A DNA stretch of 64,000 nucleotides, from assembly GCA_033439265.1 (NCBI GenBank), contig JAVTVX010000015.1, positions 24,915,947 through 24,979,946 of the forward strand. Reading direction: 5' to 3'. Source of the DNA: Dillenia suffruticosa. Its lineage: Eukaryota; Streptophyta; Magnoliopsida; Dilleniales; Dilleniaceae. Positions 47,199 to 58,619 of this stretch are shown here, in pieces; position 1 is the stretch's first letter; each line of letters begins with the position of its first letter. Made by a program: the position numbers and the translations under genes. Below the pieces are notes generated by a model. It saw only the letters and a program-made list of their open reading frames with translations, did not search any database and had not been told where the DNA came from.

Positions 47199-47689
47199 CT
47201 TGGAATCAAATATGCTTGAATCTTGTGAGTTCTTCAGCACTGCTCTATAGTTATAATATGCAGGGCACACTATGCAGCATGGCTTGTTGCACATTCCCAA
47301 TTGGCTAGATCTTAGTAGATGCTCATTTTTACCAGAATAGTTGTTCCCTGGCCAATTATGCACATCCATTCACTTAAAGGACTGATTCTTCTCTTCCATA
47401 GCTCTTGGTGTATTATGCCCTTGGTTCTGTGACTGATTAGAGGCCCACTCATCTGTACCAATGGTGTGTGTCTTTCACCCGGCAAAGGACCAGTATAAGC
47501 TACAAGACTTTGTTCACTCACATATGACTCTACCAAGTTCATAGGTATGGAAATAGATGCACTCCTATTCCTAGATGCAAGTCTTCAGAACCAAGAATCC
47601 ACATAATCATCTGATGCCTGCAGTTGGATATATGATAGCATTGGTATTTCATCTTTTTCAACACCATCCATTTCTCATGCACAAGACCT
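47199..47689 (-). pseudogene. CNGC-like exon a (N-terminal cytosolic region)
   Basis: After a TTTTCTAG acceptor, an ATG at 47671 starts MDGVEKDEIPMLSY. The reading meets a TGA after codon 28, then gives YTGPLPGERHTPLVQMSGPL, a hallmark of CNGC19/20 N-termini. After one frame change it gives KNEHLLRSSQLGMCNKPCC and CPAYYNY, ending SSIFDSK at a GT donor (47198). The Cys-rich motif (LGMCNDPYCTTCP in intact relatives) is largely retained, though a Cys has shifted. Confidence 0.88.
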
Positions 47690-48778
47690 AGAAAACAAAT
47701 AAAAATAAGTTTTACAAACTCACAACAAAATAACAAAAAGAATTGTTGCAAAATTCAATCAAAGCATAGAGAGAGAGAAAGAGAGGATAAACTGAAATCC
47801 AATGAATTCAGTGACAATGGAAGTCATAAATTGAGAACAATCAAATAAAAAAATCACTATGCAAGTTTTAGAAACACGCATAGAAATGTTATGGTCCCTT
47901 CAACAAAACTCTTATTGTTCTATGTGTGCAGCATGTGTAATTTTAGTGTTACAAGATTGCAACAATGTTATGGCGCTTAATAGTATCATTCCCAACATTA
48001 TATTCTCAATTTTTAGAAGTATCGCATTAACATTTCCAGATTATATTGATTAATATGCAAACTGAACAATATAAGTAGCCCACCAATCCTGTCAACTGAT
48101 AGTCCTAGCAATATTACTAGCACCCTCTGCATTCTTTCTTGATTGCCTTAGGGATCTATTTAACTAAAGATCTTGCTATCATGGGAGCAGCATTGTTGAA
48201 GGCGCCAGGTGCCCTTAAGGTGTTAAGACCCAAACCCCCATCCCCATGTTGTTGCTCATCCTATCCCTGTGCACCAATATCATCAACTCCCTAACTAATT
48301 CTTACACCTCCACCTTTAATACATACATGTCAATATCCTAGCTTGTCAAAAACTTTTGGAAGACAACAAGAATTTGTCCTTGATGGCCTCAATACTACAT
48401 ATCCAATTATGGATCCCAACAGCTTACGTTTATTTTTTTTTTTTTTTGAGGGAGGAGGAACAATGTATAATTTATAAGGGGGAAGTCACCCCACTAAGTG
48501 CCTCGATCAGTCTGGACCCAAGGAGGAAGAGGAAAAAAAAAGATACATCAAAAATGTGTAAATTGACCCTTGATGGACTCCATCCAATGTAGCTTGTACA
48601 CTCCCAATAAATTTCATCAAATTTCTTAATAGACCCATCAAAATTTGAACGGCATACATAGCAATTAAAGAGAAAAATACTCTGGGTAATATGATTATCA
48701 AAGTCAGAGCAGTAGCATTACTTTCCACATACTTATCCTTTCCTTGTCATCTTCACCCTAATTTGAATTTGAAGAATT
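47690..48778. other. Stretch between the CNGC-like N-terminal exon and copia copy 3
   Basis: It holds a T-run at about 48430 followed by a GC-richer block, which on the minus strand would be a poly(A)-tailed retroposon. No gene was recognised. The element junction is marked by GTTCC. Confidence 0.4.
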
Positions 48779-48783
48779 GTTCC

Positions 48784-49259
48784 CGTTGGTTTTTTATGCC
48801 CATTCAGAGTCATTTTGATAAATTTAGGAATAATGAGATAACTCTAATTATCTCATTTACCACCCCATTAACCATCATTTATTTTTTAGAAACTCCCTTA
48901 TTAACCTCTGGTGTGTACCCTACGTGAAAGATGCCTCTTCCATAGAGAAGACAGTAAGAATGGCTAGGGTTTCCATAGACACACACATCTCTAGAAAGAT
49001 GGAATATCACGAGGGTTTGGGAATTTTTACGTAAGAAAATTTCTCTCGTCAAAAGATTCACCGAACGATGGATTGAGATGCCGTGGATATGTGATGGTGG
49101 TTCGGTTTTTGTGATCATCGTCCTGACCGGATAATCTGTTCGAGAGATATCGTAACTCCGTTGGATTTTTGGAGACCCTACACGTTGAGATATTTATCAC
49201 AGAAATTTCGATCTTTTTTACTATGCTTCTATATGCACATGTATCGATTAAATTCAACA
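48784..49259 (+). repeat. 5' LTR of copia copy 3
   Basis: It begins CGTTGG (the first base differs from the T of the 3' LTR) and ends TTCAACA. The stem-loop arms are at 49093-49102 and 49113-49122. Confidence 0.93.
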
Positions 49260-49272
49260 TTGGTATCAGAGA
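49260..49272 (+). promoter_or_regulatory. Primer-binding site, copy 3
   Basis: TTGGTATCAGAGA follows the LTR and differs from the initiator Met-tRNA type only at the last base. Confidence 0.92.
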
Positions 49273-50455
49273 TTTCGTTGGATTTAATTAAAATTTTTCT
49301 GAAATTTTTTGACATAAAAATATAGGGTTAAAAATTTGGGACTTAAATCACAGATAAATTTCATGAATCCAATCACACCATGATGTTGCCCATAATGTGT
49401 AGATCACGAAAATAATTTTTTCATAATTTTTGGAACACTTTAAGACTATGAAATTTGAAACCAAAGTTTCGGATCCTAATGCTGCCCGAAACTTGAAACC
49501 TTAGATCTGGTGCTTTAGAGAGCAATTTGATCTACATAAATGGTTTGTGCGTGTTCTTCGTGCTTAGATCTACATTTAAACATATAAATTGTGAATTTTG
49601 GATGTCGGAAAACGGAGTTTAAATAATGGCCGTGAAGAGCCGAAACTTTGAATGTTTGATTTGTCTAGATTAAGGTTTAAATCCAACAAAAATCGAGACA
49701 ATGATGGTTGGATGATGCTTAATTGCATTTTTCCAGAGAAAATTGGATGAAATTCTGATCAAAAATGAGTTTTACGGAATCCGGGTTCAAATGACCCATT
49801 GCATGACCCATCGGGTAAGGAAGAACTGCTCCAACCCGCGAGGAGGTGCGTGATGAAGCAAGCTGTGGGGGCGTGGACATCATGTGCGCGTGAGGTGCGT
49901 GAAAGGTCTGTCAGTCCGATTTGGGTCAGATCCTGACCCGTGTACCACCCCGGTCAGGTCAGACCCCGACCCGTGTTCCGACCTAGTCATCGACCTGGGT
50001 GACATGGCTCAGTACGTGAAGGCGCATGAGCCGCGCATCGTGAGTGGGCACATGAGCCGCGCACCGCGAGTGGGCGCGCGTGCATCGAGCAACGTCAAGC
50101 GCATGGCGACGGGTGTGCCAAGCTACTGCAAGCGGGTGAAGGAGCGTGGCAGCGCATGAAGACCCGCACCAGCGTATGGCGGTGCGTGTGGGTCCTGGCG
50201 GCGAGTCAGGTCGTCTAAATTTGGATTTTTCCAATTTTCTGAGAGTCCTAACTCCATATTTGTGACTATTTATGGGTTTTGTGTACCGAATCCAAATCTG
50301 AATGGTAAGATGCGATTCCAGATTGAGGTTTATGATATCCGTTGACTCATACACTCACTTTGGGATCTATATTCGAGCATTTTTGATTTGTTGATTTGTA
50401 GGGTGCACAAGATGTGAAATAAGTATCACTAAGTCACAAATGTCTCTTTTGCTAT
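49273..50455 (+). other. Untranslated leader of copy 3 with GC-rich island
   Basis: The GC-rich island spans about 49835-50215 and includes a 26-bp tandem duplication (50025-50050 and 50051-50076, CATGAGCCGCGCA...). The open frames there are compositional. Confidence 0.7.
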
Positions 50456-51290
50456 ATTGAAAGCTGTCGTATTAGATTTTTGTAAGAAAAGTAAACTGAA
50501 TGATGTGATATGTGAAATTTCATACCGGTAGATTCAGTTTATTTTCCAGTAGCAAAATCTATTTGAGATTTTGAGACATAAGATTATAGGCCCCAATGAG
50601 AGTAACGCACTCCAAAATAGACGGGATAAGGAGATCTATCGTGCATGGAAGAAAAGGACAGCCAAGTTAGGGCAGTCCATATCAGTGGCATGCACGATGA
50701 CTTGATCTTGTTTTACGAACAATAACCTATGGATATGTCTGTTAGGCTCGGCCTAAAAGAGCATTGTGATGTTTTTTCAACTCCTAATGTAAGGATGCTG
50801 AAAAAAATGATTGATCATACAATGATACAACATTTGATATAAATATCGAGTATGATCGTCGAGTTAAAGAATACAAACGAGTCCATTTCGGATGAGATTC
50901 AAGTACTAGGTGTAATCCAATTTTTTACTTGATTCATGGGAAACAAGGAAAACCTATCTCACGAATGACGAGAGTATTCGTACTTTCACTAATGTGAGAA
51001 GGTATAGTGAGCTCGAGGAGGAGCGTCTGGAGACGAGTAGGCCGCACTCGAGTTATGCTTATTCAGAGGAGTCGAGTAAGGACTCTCATGGTGCCAAGCT
51101 AACAACATAAGCATGTGAAGGAGAGTCGAGATCCAGGCATTAAGAAATCATCTGAGAAAACCGACAGCAAGGTACAAAAACACATGAAGAAGGATTTTGA
51201 CAAGACCAATGCGAAGTGCTACGTTTGAGGTAGACATGGTCATTTCGCTCATGAGTGTGACGAGCAGAAAGAATACCCTTCTTCTTTACA
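50456..51290 (+). pseudogene. gag of copia copy 3 (broken)
   Basis: Recognisable by alignment with copies 1, 2 and 5 (KAVVLDF-type start, later a SMITELKN-like stretch and RTFTNVRRYSELEEERLE). The zinc knuckle at 51217-51258 has TGA (51226-51228) in place of the second Cys codon. Many frame changes. Confidence 0.8.
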
Positions 51291-54225
51291 TGGCTTGATA
51301 TTGTAATGCTCGTTGATTTCTTTCCCTTGTGGATTGTAAACTCAAGTGCTACCAACCACGTAGCTAGAGACAGGAGTGTATAAATAGAGTTTCGTCAAGT
51401 TAATCCTCAAGTTAAGAGAATTTATGTGAGGGACAGAGCATTTGTCGTTATCAGAGGGATCAGAACTTGCCATGACATTCTTAATATTTCGAGTATTTAA
51501 TGGAACTTGAATTTGGTATCTTGTCTAAGATTGATTAGGATATGCAAGAAAAACACATGTTTTATTAAATACGACAATCTTTTTGATTTGTTTTGGCTTT
51601 GATCCATGATGCATGGAATGCACTGGGTGCTACTCCTAATGGTTTACTTGTCATTTTCTATTACCTTTACATCTGATTGCATAGATGATAATGTAAATGA
51701 GTGACATAGTAGATTTTGACATATAGGGCAAGAGATAATAAATCAGTTAGCAGCGAGTGGTTTTTGGCTAACCAGATTCGAATTGTCCGTATGTGAGTTT
51801 TGCCTGATTAGCAAAACAACAAGAAAGCCATTTTGTAATGCAATGAGAGCTGGACTCCACTACAGTTGGACTACTTCGATATTTGTGGCATTATGAGCAT
51901 GAGAGTATGAAATTGAACTTTGTACATTATGACGTTCATCGCGTTTCGGTTTGCACAAATCTGAGACATTAGAATATTTCAAAAGGTTTATTAGTGAGAT
52001 TGAGAATCAGTTAGACTTAAGAATGAAAACTCTTAAAACCGATCGGTAGCGCGAGTATTTGTCAGAACGACACAGAGAGATCTATTTCAAGAAGAGTATC
52101 ATGAGATTACTGACTATTCCTATTATTTCTCAGTAGAACGGAGTAGCCGAGATAAGAAATAGGACTTTGTTGGAAAATGTGAGGTTTATGATGGCATAGA
52201 TCAATATGTCTGTTTCCCATCGGGGAGATGTTTTATTGACTTCTGCCTACGTCCTCAACTGTGTCTTATTAAAGTTCGCAGTCAGTATCCCACAAAAGTT
52301 TTAGACAGTGAGATAGCTTGACCTTATCCGCTTGAGATTATGGGGTTGTGCCACGATTTCTCACATCCACACGTTAAGTTAGGCCTGCGAGAAAGTATGT
52401 GTTTTTAAGTGAACATACAAACAGTACTGTTATCGAAATTGAGTGTCATGATACCACATTCGTTGAGAATGATTTTCCTAAAAGATGTGAAATCAATCTG
52501 AACGTTACCTCTATGAGATAGATGAGTCTAGTGGCTCGCGAAGCCCAGCGACGGGATACAAAAATCCACTATGAATCTTGATCCTAGTGGGAGCAATCTA
52601 TCAAAAGGTAAAGATTTTTCTGTTCTCGTAGGAGTATCGAGAATGCTTACTTAAACGTCGTTTCTCGATTGAGGGTAAACCCTTCATTGTGACTCTAGAG
52701 GATGATGAGAAATCCAAAACGGTCCACGAGGCTCTCGAGTGTTCTATGAAAGACCATTTGTTGAAGGCCATAGACGAAGAAGAGTTAATGAGAATCAACA
52801 GGGTCTGGGATCTAATTGATTTGCCTGAGGGTAGAAGGACTATTGGGAACAAGCAGATTCTCAAGGTCAAGAGAAAGTTCGATAGATCGAAAAAAAGGTA
52901 TAAGGCCCGTCTAGTAACTACGGTTACTCTTAAACTAAGGGTTTGGACTACTGGAGAGTCATAGTCAAATTTATCTCTATTCGTTTACTTTCAGCGATTG
53001 TCATGAACATAGATCTGGAGTCACACCAAATGGACGTAAAGACTGCTTTCCGTAATGGAAGTCTGGATGAGGCAATCTACATGAAGTATCCCTATGGGTT
53101 CGTTCTAGTAGATCAGGTGGATAAAGTCTGTTAACTTTGAAAATCAACATACGGCTTTAAGCTATCATCCAGACAGTGGTACCTGATATTTCACGAAAAT
53201 GTGATATCTTATGATTTTATAATGATCGAGTAGGATCATTGTATCTATCTAATACATTCCAATGACTCTTTAATGATCTTGTTCTTATATGTGGGTGACA
53301 TTCTGTTAGCCGGAAATAATAGAGAGTATCTAATGACTATTGAAACATGGTTATTGTTCATGAGTGAGGCTTAGTTCATTCTTGAAATTAAGATCCAGGG
53401 GAATCACTTGAGAATGGTGTTGACTCTTTAACAAGAGTTCTATATCAGGTAGATTTTTTAGTATTTCGACATAAGCGATAACAACCTAATAGATACTCTA
53501 TCGCTAAAGGTGAAAACCTCATTCTTGACATATATCCTAAAATTCAAAAAAAATAAGAAAAATGAGTAGAATCCCTTATACCAGTACAATATGTATTCTA
53601 GTATATGCAATGAGGCATACACGTGCAATGTATAGTCTAATATATACGATGAGACATACACGACCAGATGTTTATTTTGCAGTCAATTTGATAAGTAGGT
53701 ATCAATCGAATTCTGGAATGGATCACTTAAAACGGTGAAAAGGATTCTAAGATATGTCAAAAGAACTGCAAACCTCTCCTTGTGTTACGGAATAGGTCAT
53801 TGGCATTCCGTTGGGTATTCAGATGCCAACTGAGAGTAGCGATCTGAATGAACGCAAACTAACGTCGGGTTTTATCTTCTTAGAGCAGTAAGAAGTAAAC
53901 TTGTATATCTCTATTTACGATAAAGACTGAACTTGTAGTATACTCAATGTCAGTTCATGAGAGTGTTTGGTTCTAGAAATTTCTGAATGATTTAGGGGTT
54001 GTGGCAGATAGTGGGAGGTCAGCAATAATTATTGTGATGATCAAACCCCATTACCAACAACCAAGACCCTAAGTATTATAATAAAACCAAATATATTGAT
54101 ACCGAAGACCGCTCTAGGAGAGACATTATCGAGAAGGGTATTGTAATAACTCAGTATATCTTAATATACAGTATCATGGCCGATCCCTTCACAAAACCCA
54201 TTGTGAGAGATTCTTTTGTGAGATA
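51291..54225 (+). pseudogene. pol of copia copy 3 (broken)
   Basis: The protease motif reads IVNSSATNHVARDRS at about 51333-51377, again with Asn at the catalytic position. Integrase pieces lie at about 51690-52300. Reverse transcriptase pieces at 52689-52964 and 52943-53134 contain GRRTIGNKQILKVKRK, MDVKTAF and DEAIYM. The polymerase motif at 53288-53299 is YVGD, with Gly replacing the first catalytic Asp. RNase H runs at about 53800-54225. Confidence 0.87.
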
Positions 54226-55395
54226 AGAAATCATTAAATTTAGTGTACTTTGACATTTTTCACTATGTATAATTTTTTATACTTACTAAAATATATGACA
54301 CGCGTGCATTATTAGATCACAAGTTTATTGTTTCATGCATTTATTTATTGTCATATATCTTGTAAGATGTTGTGATAAAAAATGTATCAGGCAGATGTAG
54401 TCGACTCTCTCACACAAGTGACCACCTCCATCTCTAAGTGAGCGGGGATGAGATGATTTCTAATCGAATAGGCTTTGAGAGTGGCCCTACTAGAATATAA
54501 GTCACCCTAATATGTATTTAGGATGAGGTTATCTGTGATATGACCGATACGAAAATACCAACATCCATGTTACCGATAAGTAGCCAGGTTTGAGATCTCA
54601 TATATCACTTGCGACTTGTGATATTGTCTCCAAGAAACTCTCTCTGAGATCTCTGGGTAAAGTTTTACGTGTAGACTGAGTTTCATACCTGCACAATGTT
54701 AGAAAAATCTTATATATGCCTTTTGAGAGATAAGAGAATAGCACTGTGGCATATATTTTATACCACATGTAATGAAACAATCATGGGACAGTAAGAGCTA
54801 TTACTTGAGATAATAATATGATCATGATCCCCGTTCTCACTGTGTGAGACCCGTGATCCATTCGGTGTGATCTTTTGCATCCTTATTACTTTTGGCTATT
54901 TTTAGAAGTTTTGGTTCAGTGTTATTACTTTAGTATGTTTACCTATGGTTTGGAAGATTAATTGAGGTCTAAGGGGCAGATATAGGAAAATAGCTGAATT
55001 GAAACTGATAGATTCGAGTTTGGAAAAAGAAAGGTCAATAGACATTATATCATTGTGTTGTATTCACAAATCGACCTGTTATGTTAATCCATATTGGAAT
55101 TCAAATATAATAGTGAATATATAGTCGAGCAAATGATTAGGGATCACTTTCAATGAAGAAAGTGGCTCGATAGATGTAATTGCGTTGGATTTAGGGTATA
55201 GCGAGTTATTCTTTTTATACTAGCAGTGACTCCTCGATCATCCTAACAGGTGTATCGAGAAGTCTTTGTTTGCAGGTGTACTCGCCGGTCGCATGACGTC
55301 CAATCCTATATAAAAATTCAGTAGTGTGATGTGATAGATCGCATGACTTGTGATCTTATGACGGACGTAAAATATCCTCATGTGCAATTGGGAGA
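54226..55395 (+). other. 3' non-coding region and polypurine tract of copy 3
   Basis: It is homologous to the same interval in the other copies. The 62-nt stem-loop is at 54592-54653 with one changed base in the outer stem. It ends CAATTGGGAGA before the LTR. Confidence 0.8.
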
Positions 55396-55869
55396 TGTTG
55401 GTTTTTTATACCCATTGAGGGGCTTTTTGGTAAATTTAAGGATAATGAGTAACTCCCATTATCTCATTTACCACCCCATTAACCATCATTTATTTTTCAA
55501 AAACTCCCTAATTAACCTCTAATATGTACCCTACGTGAAGATGCCTCTTCTATAGAAAAGACAGTGAGATGGCTAGGGTTTCCATAAACACACACATCTC
55601 TAGAAAGATGGAATACCATGAGGGTTTGAGAATTTTCGCATAGGAAAATCTCCCTCATCAAAGGATTCACCGAACGATGATTGAGGTGTCGTAGATATGC
55701 GATGGTGGTTCGGTTTTTGTGATCACCGTCCCAACTGGGCAATCTGTTCGAGAGATATCGTGATTCCGTTGGATTTTTTATGACTCTACACGTTGAGGTA
55801 TTTATCCCATAAATTTTGATTTTTTTTATTACGCTTCCGCATGCACATGTGTGTCGATTAAATCCAACA
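55396..55869 (+). repeat. 3' LTR of copia copy 3
   Basis: It begins TGTTGG and ends TCCAACA. The stem-loop arms are at 55701-55710 and 55721-55730, 10 bp including three G-U pairs. Confidence 0.95.
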
Positions 55870-55874
55870 GTTCC

Positions 55875-56904
55875 ATAGGCCTCCTAAAAAAATAAAAATA
55901 AAAAGACCCAAAAAACCCAAAAAGTCAAAAACAGAAAAACAAAAAGAAATTGAACAAATAGCAAATAAAGCTAGTACAGAGCAAAGGCAGCTTAAGAATT
56001 TCACTTAAGAAACCCCCAAACCAAAGAAATTGAGAATCAGAATAAAGGAGAGAGAAAAATCAAATCTGGCCAACCTTTAATCAAATTTAAACACACAAAA
56101 TGCCCAAATGCATCACTTCACAAACCTTGCTCGTCCTTTTGCATTATCATAAAATTTCACACACACATTGGCAAAGAGCAAGGGAGGGAATCTTCAGCTA
56201 ATATATCCTTGTTTGCCTTTGAAATGTTCATCCTCAGGCGACCTGACCAGAACACTTCAAGCGCTGACCGTAGGGAGAGAGAGAGGGAAGGGAAGAGAGA
56301 AAAAATAAAGACGGAAGTTTCTAGTAGTCGAGCTCTATTTGATTTAATTAGGACTTTGGAGGGGGTAGTGAGCGTTTGATGTAAATAAGACAAGCTTCCT
56401 TCGTTTCTAAAAGCTTTGTACGAATTCAATCTCAATTTTTTTAAAAAAATAAAACAACCGTAAAAGAAGAATAAATCGTTAGGTGACTTATAAATATCGG
56501 TTGAAAATGTGACAGAGTTTATCGTGTCTTCAAAATGTCGAATTTATCGTGTCTTCATGATACGACATAGTTTTGATCCTTATTTATCTATTCTCTTATA
56601 CTCACATGCATAGATCATTAACTCTCATACTTGAACTACACTAATTATCACACCTAAACTTCTCAATAATGTATAAACTCAACTTTTAAACAATACAACA
56701 AAATCAATATTATCACACCCAATATACACCAATTGTCACATTTAAACTTCTCAACAATACATAAACTCTACTTTTTATCAATACAATAAAAGTAACAAAC
56801 AAAATAAATCAAATGTAACAAAATATACACAACAAAACCATCATATAATCGAATATGATTTTCATTAATGTAACTTAATATACAAAATACATAATACATA
56901 AGTT
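55875..56904. other. Stretch right of copy 3; possible 5' leader of the CNGC-like gene
   Basis: On the minus strand a CT-rich tract at about 56310-56265 followed by CGCCTGAGGATGAACATT... looks like a plant 5' leader. If so, copy 3 landed between the leader and the N-terminal exon. This is only positional inference. An A-rich run lies at 55885-55940. The rest is AT-rich. Confidence 0.3.
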
Positions 56905-58619
56905 TTAATATCGTATTCTTCTCGTAGTATGCTGTCTAATACCTAAATTACTATCATCATGAGATACTAAATTCAGATCATCTTTCTGTGTGATTTGAGA
57001 AAATCTTACATCACCATGATGGGTATCAATAAAAACTGGAGAGAATACATGATACACGGGTCGTGTATCATCTCTCTTAACTAGTGTTAGTCTCTCATCC
57101 ATATGAATATCGGGACAAACTCCCCTCTATGAAGCTCCCGAAATGAAACTTGAGGAAAATCATTAAATACATGTGTATACAAAGATGAAGACTTTACAAA
57201 CCCAATCAAAGGGCTTGCGATGTCATCTGGATGATGAGATGGTGACGATGATGTATAATGTGGTGGTCTCCTAAGATGTGCTCTCCCTCGGTGCGTCATC
57301 CACGTCCTCAGTCCTCATCACCTCTCTCATCTCCACCTCTAGCCAGTCTAGGTTTCAAGAGATAAGTCATGTTATCTGCCAAAATTGAAATGACTGAATC
57401 CGCCAGCCCATACACATCAACACCTTCAGAGTCTCGAATCTGATACAAGATATTCTACTACAAAAAAGTATATATATGTTAGTTAAACTAATAAATTTAA
57501 ATCATTGATATAAATGAAAAATAGAAAGTTGTAAACTTACCATATAATCCAAACAACCTCCTTAATGACCAATGAATAGGCGAAAGATGGTGTGGTACCA
57601 AGTACTGTAGGTAGGATCGATGGCAGGTCCATACAACGTGTTAACTAGAACTAGATGGTCGTGTCATTGAGTCCAAATATCTATATAACGTGCATGCTCG
57701 ACCAACCAATCTGTCTCCTGTGGACCATGCATACTAGTATCGTAAAATCGAATCTCAATATTATAGTAAGTCAAAATATATTAAAATCCTTTATATTGAC
57801 AGATCACTCTATCCTGAAAGTATAACAACACAATACTAAAATAGGTAAGTGGTACACAAACGTGCCAAATATTTCTCCCCCCATGACAATAGTCAGAGAG
57901 GGAAAACAATATCTCCTGAGTGTTGTTGATTTCCCAACTAATCTTGTTCTACGAGTACACGACCTCTACCTACAAATTTCATCCCATTAAATACATGTTG
58001 TTGTCCAAACTGTAGGGATTGATTTCCCAACCTGAAATTGATAATGGTGCTCTACATGGTGTATTTTGACATCATGAATAAGTTGCTCATCGATTCAAAT
58101 ATCATCTTCTTCTTTAATTTATCGTTGAAACTCTAATTATCGTCTGTCAATATATAATTTTGCTCAAAAGTCACATAACCATCAACTCGAGGTACAGTGG
58201 TCATGAAGGGAATTGAGTCCTCTATTTGACCATAGGAATATCACTGATCACCACTAATGGGTACAGAGGATAAGGAGCACCCGATCATTAACTCGTTGGC
58301 AGCACCACCACCGCTACCAACGCCAACTTCTCTATCATCTACTTCTTCTTCATCATCATCTTCTTTCGCCTCTTCTTCCATCATTTCTTTCTCATCAACA
58401 TAATTATCCACATATACGAAACCAAGATCTACTCAAGATTTGATATGTAGATAATCATCCATATAATCACAACCTTGTTGTACAGATATTCCACTATCGT
58501 ATGATTTAATGTACAGCTCATGAGTGGAACCTACTTCCATACTTATTGCAAACTCTATCAATTTCCAAATATCGTCATCGTCACTAATCGGAACCATTTC
58601 AAACTGTATATTATCATGT
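56905..58619 (-). pseudogene. Decayed Mutator-type N-terminus plus plant mobile domain gene
   Basis: From 58619 down, the minus strand reads FEMVPISDDDDIWKLIEFAI and THELYIKSYDSG, like the N-terminal domain of MuDR-family transposases. An acidic run (EEAKEDDDEEEVDD) and PRVDGYVTFEQNYI follow, with four stops in about 200 codons. Further on, at about 57720-57545, it reads WLVEHARYIDIW and YSTWYHTIFRLFIG, matching the plant mobile domain (PMD, MAIN-like) found in some Mutator-like elements and silencing proteins. Two more open pieces at 57299-57087 and 57102-56905 form a possible C-terminus. No MULE DDE domain or zinc knuckle was seen. Confidence 0.55.

Larger units (their letters stand above)
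33978..47689 (-). pseudogene. CNGC19/20-like cyclic-nucleotide-gated channel pseudogene (four exons found)
   Basis: Four minus-strand exons match plant CNGC group IVa (CNGC19/20), the plasma-membrane calcium-permeable channels used in stress and immune signalling: the cytosolic N-terminus (47689-47199), the C-linker (38794-38678), the cyclic-nucleotide-binding domain (36942-36699) and the following calmodulin-side segment (34140-33978). Splice sites remain, and the phase between the last two fits exactly. Stops, a 2-bp deletion, a small deletion in the C-linker and a frameshift in the N-terminus disable it. The exons for the six membrane segments and the pore, expected between 47199 and 38794, were not found; that span has LINE and copia pieces instead. 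The final exon (after about residue 700 in intact relatives) was also not found. Confidence in the family is high, because several long motifs agree. Confidence 0.88.
48784..55869 (+). mobile_element. Ty1/copia retrotransposon copy 3, complete but decayed
   Basis: LTRs at 48784-49259 and 55396-55869 are roughly 90 percent alike by eye. They are flanked by a perfect 5-bp duplication GTTCC at 48779-48783 and 55870-55874, which fixes both ends. Its internal region aligns with copies 1, 2 and 5 but is the most damaged: the second zinc-knuckle Cys is a stop and the reverse transcriptase motif reads YVGD. It sits upstream of the CNGC-like N-terminal exon. Confidence 0.95.
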
